NCBI GenBank assembly: GCA_934675115.1
Contig: CAKUPH010000060.1
Coordinates: forward strand, 1 to 12,360
DNA length: 12,360 nucleotides
Origin: an uncultured Oscillospiraceae bacterium
GTDB taxonomy: Bacteria > Bacillota > Clostridia > Oscillospirales > Oscillospiraceae
Direction: 5' to 3'
Position 1 is the stretch's first letter. The number at the start of each line of letters is the position of its first letter. This document shows positions 7,333-12,360 of the stretch, one piece after another. The translations under genes and the position numbers were made by a program. The notes beneath the pieces are model-generated. The model made no database searches and had not been told where the DNA came from. It was given only the letters and a program-made list of their open reading frames with translations.

Positions 7333-8769
7333 GCAAAAATCAGGATAGACCCTTCGGAGGTGCAGTCGGCGCAGGCCGTTGTGGCTGCCCAAGCCCGGGC
7401 GATGAGCGAGATCTACGCCCAGATCGGCAGCGTGGACGGCGCCCTCGACATGACCTTCTCCGCCCGGGCGGACGTGTCATCCAAGCTGACCGGCATGCGC
7501 CGGACGGGAATGACCGGCGCGGATAAGCTCAGCGGCATCGCCACGGCCATGGGGCAGGCGGTGGACAGCTTCGTGCAGGCGGACCAGAACGTGGCCCGGG
7601 AGGCCAGCGGCGTGTCCTACCTTCAGGGCAAGATCCTTGAGCAGGTCACAACGATCTTGGGGCCGGGCGTGATCAACGGCCCGGATGTCCAGCTGTTTGA
7701 TGTCCCTTGGCTGAAAAACGCGCTTACGCTGGTCATGAGCGACCAAAGTGAGAAGGCCAGACTGCTGGGCGGCCTGTTCGGTGCGGGCAGCCTGCTGACC
7801 GGGGCGATCACGCTGCCGCCGTTAATTACCCAGTGCCCCAATCCGGAGCAGGAGCGCGGCTGGCTGGCCAGGTTCTTCAACAACGAGCTCAAGGACAGCG
7901 GTTCGTGGCTCGGCACAGGGCCGAAAACGAAAACCGGCACCTTCCTCGGCTTCAATACCTCCGGCACCGCCGAGGGAGACCTCTTGTACTGGGAGACCGG
8001 CATCAAGAACAAATCGTCCTTCAAATTCAAGGACGAGGACGGGAATATCTCCTTCAAGTCCTTCGGCGTAGACACGGAAGCCTCGGCCACCGGCGCGCTG
8101 GCCGCCGGCCGCGTGGAGGGCAATATCGGCCTGCTCCACGGCGACGCCAGCGGCAAGGTGGGCGCGGTCACCGCCAGCGGCAAGGTGAAGGCCACCCTGT
8201 GGGACGATGGGAAGTTCGATCCCTCGCTCTCCGTGGGAGGAAAGCTTTCCGGCTCTGTCCTTCAGGGCGAGGTCAACGGTGGATTCGGAAACGACCAGTA
8301 TGACGTCCATGTTGGCGCGTCGGGCGACCTTCTCCACGCCGAAGCGGAAGGCGAGATAGGCGCCGGGCACTTTAAGGATAAGGATGGCAACGACCAGTAC
8401 GGCGTATATGGCAAAGTCGGCGGTATGGCCAGCCTGGCGCAGGGCAAGGTCAAGGGCGGCTTCAAGATTTTTGGCATCAAGGTGGACGCGTCGGTAAAGG
8501 GCCATGTCGGCGCGGTCGGCGCGACGACCGGGGCCGGTCTTACTACAAAGGGCGCGAATGTCAAGCTTGGCGGCGGGCTGGGCGTTGGCGGAGAGGTCGA
8601 GCTATCCGTGGACTGGAGCGACGCCAAATGGGCCGGCGATATGGTTCAGGACGTGGGCGACTTCGTCGTTGACACCGGAAAGGCCATCGGCAAGGCGGCG
8701 GACGCCGTCGGCGATTTCGTGGGCGGCGCGATAGACAACACGGCGGATTTCTTCCGTAAATGGTTCTGA
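7330..8769 (+). CDS. Probable T7SS-exported protein: helical N-terminus, glycine-rich beta domain, amphipathic tail
   Basis: A 479-aa protein without signal peptide. Residues 1-105 look like a WXG100/LXG-type helical hairpin (VQSAQAVVAAQARAMSEIY, ALDMTFSARADV at the turn, then AMGQAVDSFVQADQNVARE) but lack the WxG tryptophan. Residues 127-166 include a hydrophobic stretch LLGGLFGAGSLLTGAI that could enter a membrane. Residues 202-430 are a run of short amphipathic strands rich in Gly/Ala (GRVEGNIGLLHGDASGKVGA, GGKLSGSVLQGEVNGG) ending with GFKIFGIKVDASV and V-D-W-S (430); I recall similar domains in clostridial T7SS-linked proteins but no named function. The tail (440-479) is amphipathic helix with DFVGGA (462-467) and ADF (472-474). 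No enzyme motif is visible. It may be a membrane-active toxin or surface protein; both are guesses. Confidence 0.85.
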   Translation: MAKIRIDPSEVQSAQAVVAAQARAMSEIYAQIGSVDGALDMTFSARADVSSKLTGMRRTGMTGADKLSGIATAMGQAVDSFVQADQNVAREASGVSYLQGKILEQVTTILGPGVINGPDVQLFDVPWLKNALTLVMSDQSEKARLLGGLFGAGSLLTGAITLPPLITQCPNPEQERGWLARFFNNELKDSGSWLGTGPKTKTGTFLGFNTSGTAEGDLLYWETGIKNKSSFKFKDEDGNISFKSFGVDTEASATGALAAGRVEGNIGLLHGDASGKVGAVTASGKVKATLWDDGKFDPSLSVGGKLSGSVLQGEVNGGFGNDQYDVHVGASGDLLHAEAEGEIGAGHFKDKDGNDQYGVYGKVGGMASLAQGKVKGGFKIFGIKVDASVKGHVGAVGATTGAGLTTKGANVKLGGGLGVGGEVELSVDWSDAKWAGDMVQDVGDFVVDTGKAIGKAADAVGDFVGGAIDNTADFFRKWF

Positions 8770-8783
8770 CCCGGGGGAAAGGA

Positions 8784-9215
8784 ATGGTGAAACGAAACAT
8801 GTCTGTTCTGCTCCGACTTTTCCCCATCGTGCCCCTCGTTCTGCTCATCGTGACGCTGGCTCTGACCGTCAGCGCCCGGAACAAGCTGAAAAACTGCGGC
8901 GAATGCACCGGGACCATTCTCCGGATGGAGAAGTTCACCTCCGCGTCGGGGTCCACCCTCGACGGGGAGAGCACCATCGCTCCGGTGGTGGAGTACGAGG
9001 TGGACGGCCAGAGATACGAATTTGTCGGCCGGTATGCGTCCTCCTCCATGAAGGCGGGAGACCGGGTGAAGGTCCTGTACGACCGGGCCGACCACAGCAA
9101 AGCATATATCAAAAACGGCGTTTACGCCGTTCCGCTCATTCTGGGCGCGGTCACCGCGGTGTCTCTCATCGCGCTGGTGATCCTGCTGGCGCTCCGGAGC
9201 CGGGGCGCTCTGTAA
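8784..9215 (+). CDS. DUF3592-type membrane protein
   Basis: A 143-aa protein with a membrane helix at about 8-30 (FPIVPLVLLIVTLALTV), an extracytoplasmic or cytosolic beta domain, and a second helix at about 115-137 (VPLILGAVTAVSLIALVILL). The domain holds the DUF3592 pattern: CTGTILRMEKF, then APVVEYEVDGQRYEFVG, then GDRVKVLYDRADHSKAYI. Function of DUF3592 proteins is unknown. Immediately downstream of an effector candidate it may be an immunity protein or an assembly factor; position and membrane location fit both. The start is uncertain: ATG 8784 has GGGGG 6 bases upstream, ATG 8799 lies further in, and ATG 8760 overlaps the preceding gene. 14 bp separate it from the effector gene. Confidence 0.82.
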   Translation: MVKRNMSVLLRLFPIVPLVLLIVTLALTVSARNKLKNCGECTGTILRMEKFTSASGSTLDGESTIAPVVEYEVDGQRYEFVGRYASSSMKAGDRVKVLYDRADHSKAYIKNGVYAVPLILGAVTAVSLIALVILLALRSRGAL

Positions 9216-9249
9216 AAACCGAGCCTGATTTACCTAAGGAGGGTAATCC

Positions 9250-9540
9250 ATGAAAAAACTGCAATTACTGCCCATCGGAAGCGTCGTCCTGCTGGAGGGC
9301 GCGGAAAAGAGACTGATGATCTGCGGCCGCATCCAGACCGACACGGCCACCGGCACCACCTATGACTACTCCGGCTGCCTGTATCCGGACGGCATCATCG
9401 ACTCCTCTCAGCTCTATATGTTCAACAACGAGAACATCAAGACCATCTTCTTCGTCGGCTTCCAGGACCCCGAGGAGTTCCAGTTCCGCCGCTTTATGGA
9501 GGAGCAGCTGAGCCAGAACGAGGAGAACGAGCCCCAGTAA
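9250..9540 (+). CDS. DUF4176 protein, T7SS-associated
   Basis: A 96-aa soluble protein. It shows the DUF4176 pattern LPIGSVVLLEGAEKRLMICGR, here split as LPIGSVVLL and KRLMICGR, followed by YDYSGCLYPDGI, YMFNNENIKTIFFVGF and DPEEFQFRRFMEE. DUF4176 proteins recur in Firmicute T7SS gene clusters next to WXG100 genes; their biochemical role is not settled, and a helper or chaperone role is the common guess. ATG at 9250 has an excellent site, TAAGGAGGG. It lies 34 bp after the DUF3592 gene and 81 bp before the EsxA gene, with a hairpin in that gap. Confidence 0.9.
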   Translation: MKKLQLLPIGSVVLLEGAEKRLMICGRIQTDTATGTTYDYSGCLYPDGIIDSSQLYMFNNENIKTIFFVGFQDPEEFQFRRFMEEQLSQNEENEPQ

Positions 9541-9544
9541 ACCC

Positions 9545-9572
9545 CCGCCCGTCCCGGCATCCGGGGCGGCGG
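9545..9572 (+). other. Stable GC-rich RNA hairpin between the DUF4176 and EsxA genes
   Basis: CCGCC (9545-9549) pairs with GGCGG (9568-9572) and CCCGG (9553-9557) with CCGGG (9561-9565) around a CAT loop, with a G-C and a G-T pair between. No T-run follows, so it is not a standard terminator. It may protect the processed esxA transcript from upstream decay. Confidence 0.55.
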
Positions 9573-9621
9573 AGTTATAAACAGTTGATCCAAAAAATAC
9601 TTTTAACAGGAGGAAAACACT

Positions 9622-9918
9622 ATGGCTATCATTCAGGTAACTCCCGAGGTCCTTAACTCCAAGGCGGGCGAGGTCCGCTCCCTCAAGTCCCAGCACGACG
9701 AGACCATCAGCAAGCTGCGCTCCCTGGTCCTGGCGCTGAACGAGACCTGGAAGGGCGAGGCTCAGGATGCCTTCGTGGCCAAGTTCGAGAGCATGCAGAG
9801 CACCTTCACTAACTTCTCCGAAATGCTCGAGGGCTATGCCAAGCTGATGGACACCGCCGCCCGCGAGCTCCAGAACACCGACCAGTCCCTCAAGGCCACC
9901 ATGCAGAACTTCCAGTAA
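9622..9918 (+). CDS. esxA: WXG100 (ESAT-6/EsxA family) secreted protein
   Basis: A 98-aa protein of canonical size: helix 1 from VTPEVLNSKAGEVRSL to LVLALNE, turn motif W43-K44-G45 followed by EAQDAF, helix 2 FESMQSTFTNFSEMLEGY and the C-terminal helix. WXG100 proteins fold as antiparallel helical hairpins, dimerise and leave the cell through EssC. The tail lacks the usual YxxxD/E signal; at the equivalent place there is L83-Q84-N85-T86-D87. ATG at 9622 has AGGAGG 8 bases upstream. Codon choice is unusually uniform (AAG, CTG, CTC, ACC), as in highly expressed genes, unlike the neighbouring genes. It is the last gene before strong hairpins. The symbol follows family usage; orthology to staphylococcal EsxA was not tested. 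Confidence 0.95.
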   Translation: MAIIQVTPEVLNSKAGEVRSLKSQHDETISKLRSLVLALNETWKGEAQDAFVAKFESMQSTFTNFSEMLEGYAKLMDTAARELQNTDQSLKATMQNFQ

Positions 9919-9929
9919 GTAAATACCCC

Positions 9930-9961
9930 GGCGGGGGCAGTGCGGACGCACTGCCCCCGCC
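9930..9961 (+). terminator. Strong hairpin after the EsxA gene
   Basis: GGCGGGGGCAGTGCG (9930-9944) and CGCACTGCCCCCGCC (9947-9961) are perfectly complementary over 15 bp, beginning 12 bases after the stop. The next bases are CTTCACC, without a T-run, so it may stabilise the 3' end rather than terminate by itself; the second hairpin at 10018 has the T-run. Confidence 0.6.
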
Positions 9962-10017
9962 CTTCACCGCAGAACAAAACAGAATTTTGATCCCCGGCAG
10001 CTGAATTTGAACATGCT

Positions 10018-10049
10018 CCGCGGCCCGCCCGTGGCGAGCCGCGGTTTTT
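10018..10049 (+). terminator. Rho-independent terminator closing the T7SS operon
   Basis: CCGCGGC (10018-10024) pairs with GCCGCGG (10038-10044), with a C/A mismatch and a second stem CGCC/GGCG around a CGT loop, and TTTTT follows at 10045-10049. It separates the secretion operon from the lipoprotein genes. No convincing promoter is visible in the 44 bases after it, so the lipoprotein genes depend on read-through or on a weak promoter. Confidence 0.8.
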
Positions 10050-10093
10050 GATAGATGGAGAGAGAAAAAGAATTTTTGCAGGGAGGAAGAACG

Positions 10094-11209
10094 ATGAGAA
10101 GGATGATCGCCGCCGTTCTGGCGCTGATGCTGGCCCTGAGCCTGTGCGCCTGCGGCAAAAAAGCCACGGGGGAGGGAACGGAGTCCCCGGGGGCCGGTCA
10201 GGAGCCCCTGACGTGGCAGGAGCAGTACGATCTCGGCGTGCGGTACCTGTCCGAGGGAGATTATGAGCAGGCCATCATCGCCTTTACGGCGGCCATCGAG
10301 ATCGACCCGAAGCGGGCGGAAGCCTATCTGGGCCGTGCGGATGCATACATCGGCTCCGGCGAGACGGAGGAAAATCTGGCGGCGGCTCTGGCGGACTACG
10401 AAGCCGTGCTGGCGTTGGACGAGAGCTGCGCCGACGCGTGGCTGGGCCTTGCGGACGTTTACATCCGTCAGGGCGACTATGACAAGGCCATGGAGATCCT
10501 TCGGGAGGCCCTCGACAAGGTCGGCGAAAATCCGGACATTGAAAGCAAGCTCGCGGAGCTGGAAGAGGGCGGCGCCACCGACTCGGAGGGCCGCACCCGC
10601 CGGACCACCCACTATGACGGCAGCGGCGCGCTCATCGGCTGGTTTGAGTATTCTTACAACGAATACGGCTGGCCGGCCGTCACCGCCTACGACGCCGCCG
10701 GGAATCAGACGGGGTACGGCCAGAACACCTATGACGGGAACAAGGAAACCTCATATATGGAGTATGTGGGAGAGGATTCCGTGTGGCTCGAAATGGTGAT
10801 GCGTGAGAAAAGCGAGACGGCAGACGGCGGCATGGAAGAGCGCCTGACCTACTATGACCGGGATGGGAATATTATACACTATGGCCATAATTATTACGAC
10901 TCGGAGGGCCGGTGCCTGCGGATAGAGGATTACAAGCTTGACGGTTCCCTCTCCGCCTACAACACCTTTGAGTACGACGAGAACGGGAACGAGACCCGCT
11001 ACAACCAGTACCTCGGGGACGGGAAGCTCGTGGGCTATGTCATCAACGAATATGACGACAAGGGCAATCAAATCGGAGACAGGCAGTACGACAGCGACGG
11101 GAAGCTGACCTGGCGCAATGTGGTGAAGTACGACGAGGACGGGAACATCATCGGGGGCGAGTCCTATGACGGGGACGGCAACCTGCGCTATTCTTCCGTT
11201 GAAGGGTGA
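10094..11209 (+). CDS. Lipoprotein with TPR module and YD/MORN-like repeat C-terminus
   Basis: A 371-aa lipoprotein. MRRMIAAVLALMLALSL is the signal peptide and L17-C18-A19-C20 the lipobox, so Cys20 is the probable lipid anchor on the outer face of the membrane. Residues 40-157 hold TPR-type helices (YDLGVRYLSEGDYEQAIIAF, then EAYLGRADAYIGSG, then DAWLGLADVYIRQGDYDKAM). Residues 170-371 are about 20-residue repeats with YDxxGN-type cores (YDAAGNQTGY, YDRDGNIIHYGH, YDENGNETRYNQY, YDDKGNQIGDRQY, YDEDGNIIGG), like the strand repeats of RHS or YwqK/MORN_2 proteins. Both repeat types bind proteins or sugars; no enzyme motif is seen. ATG 10094 with GGGAGGAAG is chosen over the upstream ATG at 10055, which would spoil the signal peptide. 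The gene leads the group ending in the kinase. Confidence 0.88.
   Translation: MRRMIAAVLALMLALSLCACGKKATGEGTESPGAGQEPLTWQEQYDLGVRYLSEGDYEQAIIAFTAAIEIDPKRAEAYLGRADAYIGSGETEENLAAALADYEAVLALDESCADAWLGLADVYIRQGDYDKAMEILREALDKVGENPDIESKLAELEEGGATDSEGRTRRTTHYDGSGALIGWFEYSYNEYGWPAVTAYDAAGNQTGYGQNTYDGNKETSYMEYVGEDSVWLEMVMREKSETADGGMEERLTYYDRDGNIIHYGHNYYDSEGRCLRIEDYKLDGSLSAYNTFEYDENGNETRYNQYLGDGKLVGYVINEYDDKGNQIGDRQYDSDGKLTWRNVVKYDEDGNIIGGESYDGDGNLRYSSVEG
10211..10334 (+). repeat. TPR-module duplication, copy 1
   Basis: These 124 bases match 11322-11445 in the next gene without gaps; I count 9 mismatches, most of them silent or conservative. The copy encodes TWQEQYDLGVRYLSEGDYEQ onward to the EAYLG helix of the first TPR. 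Confidence 0.85.
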
Positions 11210-11222
11210 GGGGAGAGAGACA

Positions 11223-12008
11223 ATGAAACGAACGATCGCGGTGATCCTTGCGCTGACTCTGGCCCTGACCCTCTGCGCCTGCGCAAAACGGGGCGCGGAC
11301 GCGGAGCCGTCCGGCGCGCCCACATGGCAGGAGGAATACGACCTCGGCGTGCGGTACCTGTCCGAGGGCAATTACGAGCAGGCCATCATCGCCTTTACGG
11401 CGGCCATTGAGATCGACCCGAAGCGGGCGGAGGCCTATCTGGGCCTGTCCGACGCCTACACCGCCGCAGGGGACCCGGACGCCGCCCGGAAAGCGCTGGA
11501 GGACGGCCTTGCCGCCACGGACGACCCGGAGCTTCAGGCGCGGCTGGACGCGCTGGCGGAGCCTGAGCCCGGCGGGGAACCGGAAGTCTCCGACACGCCG
11601 GTGAAGGTAGAGTACGGCCAGCTGGAGCTGAGCGGCGTGAGCTACGAGTACATGGAGGGCGGCGAGATCGTGGAGTATAATGCGGAAGCGGTGGGAACGC
11701 TGTTCATTGACTTAACGGTGGAAGGCCCCGCGGGGCTGGCCGGAACACGGATCGCCGCGTGGTTCCACGAAATGCCGGATGAGGAAAAGATCCGGACAGA
11801 GCTTCAGAAGCTTGAGCAGATCTGGAAAGAAGAGGACGACTACCTCGAGGAACATACACTGATGGCGCTGCCGGAGACGGGAAGGCAGGGGCGTCCGGTG
11901 TACCCGGACGATCTCGGTTGCACGCAGTATATGCTGTTTACGGGGCTGGACACGGAGATGAACATTATCGCCTACGCGATATTCCCGGTCCAGATCCCGG
12001 CACAGTGA
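11223..12008 (+). CDS. Lipoprotein with TPR module and unrecognised C-terminal domain
   Basis: A 261-aa lipoprotein. Signal peptide MKRTIAVILALTLALTL ends in the lipobox LCAC, with the lipid-bearing Cys at residue 20, as in the preceding protein. Residues 34-105 are two TPR-type units almost identical in the first part to the upstream gene (YDLGVRYLSEGNYEQAIIAF). A Pro/Glu linker (EPEPGGEPEVSDTP) leads to a domain at about 128-261 (YGQLELSGVSYEYMEGG, GTLFIDLTVEGPAGL, AAWFHEMPDEEKI, YMLFTGLDTEMNIIAY) that I do not recognise; it looks like an alpha/beta domain. ATG 11223 follows GAGGGGAG with 7 bases; the longer frame from 11166 lies inside the upstream gene. 13 bp after the first lipoprotein and 14 bp before the kinase, so one transcription unit. 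Confidence 0.88.
   Translation: MKRTIAVILALTLALTLCACAKRGADAEPSGAPTWQEEYDLGVRYLSEGNYEQAIIAFTAAIEIDPKRAEAYLGLSDAYTAAGDPDAARKALEDGLAATDDPELQARLDALAEPEPGGEPEVSDTPVKVEYGQLELSGVSYEYMEGGEIVEYNAEAVGTLFIDLTVEGPAGLAGTRIAAWFHEMPDEEKIRTELQKLEQIWKEEDDYLEEHTLMALPETGRQGRPVYPDDLGCTQYMLFTGLDTEMNIIAYAIFPVQIPAQ
11322..11445 (+). repeat. TPR-module duplication, copy 2
   Basis: Direct repeat of 10211-10334 with 9 counted mismatches and no gaps. Outside this block and the similar signal peptides, the two genes diverge completely. Confidence 0.85.
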
Positions 12009-12022
12009 CATTTGGGGGGCAT

Positions 12023-12360
12023 ATGAAGCATACATACGACATTGGCGGCACGGTATTCGGCAAGTGGCGCATTGAACGGAAAATTGGCGAAGGCAGCTTC
12101 GGCACGGTGTACGAGATCCGGCGGGAGGACTTCGGGCAGGTGTACCGCGCCGCGCTGAAGGTCATCACCGTGCCCCAGAGCGAGACGGAGCTGAAAAACG
12201 CCCGGCAGGAGGGCATGGACGACGGGAGCATCCACACCTATTTTTACAGCATGGTGGAGGACATCGTCCGGGAATTTGCCCTGATGAGCCGTCTCAAGGG
12301 CATGACCAACGTGGTCAGCTACGAGGATCACGAGGTCGTCCCCCACGACGACGGCATGGG
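12023..12360 (+). CDS. Hanks-type Ser/Thr protein kinase, N-terminal part
   Basis: The frame is open to the window edge (112 codons visible). Residues 21-31 are the glycine-rich loop IGEGSFGTVYE, K46 in AALKVI is the ATP-positioning lysine, and VREFALMSRLKG (82-93) supplies the alpha-C glutamate E84. An insert of about 25 residues (SETELKNARQEGMDD and following) lies between the lysine strand and helix C. The HRD and DFG motifs lie beyond the window, so activity cannot be confirmed, but the N-lobe looks intact and not like the EssB/YukC pseudokinase fold. GGGGGG 3 bases before the ATG serves as RBS. Located downstream of an EssC with a competent FHA domain and beside two lipoproteins, it may be the sensor arm of T7SS control; the C-terminal domain would tell. 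Confidence 0.9.
   Translation, partial: MKHTYDIGGTVFGKWRIERKIGEGSFGTVYEIRREDFGQVYRAALKVITVPQSETELKNARQEGMDDGSIHTYFYSMVEDIVREFALMSRLKGMTNVVSYEDHEVVPHDDGM

Noticed and set aside
7320..7526. Overlapping frame from GTG 7320
   Set aside because: Its start lies inside the ribosome site of the TTG-start gene and the product is a frame-shifted Gly/Arg-rich shadow.
7330..7650. Classical LXG toxin domain
   Set aside because: The helical hairpin is only about 105 residues and lacks a recognisable LXG motif, whereas LXG domains are about 200 residues. A WXG100-like N-terminus is the safer description.
9985..10017. Promoter between the two hairpins after esxA (TTGATC...)
   Set aside because: No acceptable -10 at 16-18 bases from the TTGATC; the spacing leads into AACATG and the downstream terminator would stop such transcripts.
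1..12360. CRISPR array, tRNA or rRNA genes
   Set aside because: No regularly spaced repeats and no cloverleaf or rRNA-like stretch were seen on either strand.

Overview
The window looks like chromosomal DNA of a GC-rich anaerobic Firmicute, most likely a gut Clostridia member of the Oscillospiraceae type. This is inferred from the GC-rich codon use with Shine-Dalgarno sites, the clostridial protein families and a Tn916-type integrase remnant; no marker gene fixes the taxon. The main content is a type VII secretion (T7SS, Esx/Yuk) locus on the + strand.

Left edge (1-838): scar tissue. A tyrosine integrase on the - strand is broken: a promoter, a good RBS and a 19-codon N-terminus are followed by a stop, and the catalytic domain continues in another frame. 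Facing it on the + strand is the C-terminal part of a TetR-type regulator without its DNA-binding domain. This stretch is visibly less GC-rich than the rest and marks an old mobile-element junction.

T7SS operon (about 903-9961): an extended -10 promoter and a palindrome precede a small XRE regulator, followed 18 bp later by the EssC FtsK/SpoIIIE ATPase. Then come a protein with an EspG-like layout, an EsaB/YukD ubiquitin-like protein, a WXG100-like protein with a C-terminal extension, a 479-aa secreted-effector candidate (helical N-terminus, glycine-rich beta domain, amphipathic tail), a DUF3592 membrane protein, a DUF4176 protein and a canonical 98-aa WXG100 (EsxA) protein. The last gene is bracketed by two strong RNA hairpins. 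Gaps are short and all genes point the same way.

Second group (10018-end): after an intrinsic terminator come two lipoproteins with almost identical TPR modules but unrelated C-termini, then the start of a Hanks-type Ser/Thr kinase cut off by the window edge. The second FHA domain of EssC keeps the phosphothreonine-binding residues, so kinase and EssC may form a phospho-switch controlling secretion.

The envelope components EsaA, EssA and EssB are not in the window. The least described parts are the EspG-like protein, the effector family with the C-terminal motif it shares with the extended WXG100 protein, and the kinase plus TPR-lipoprotein module.
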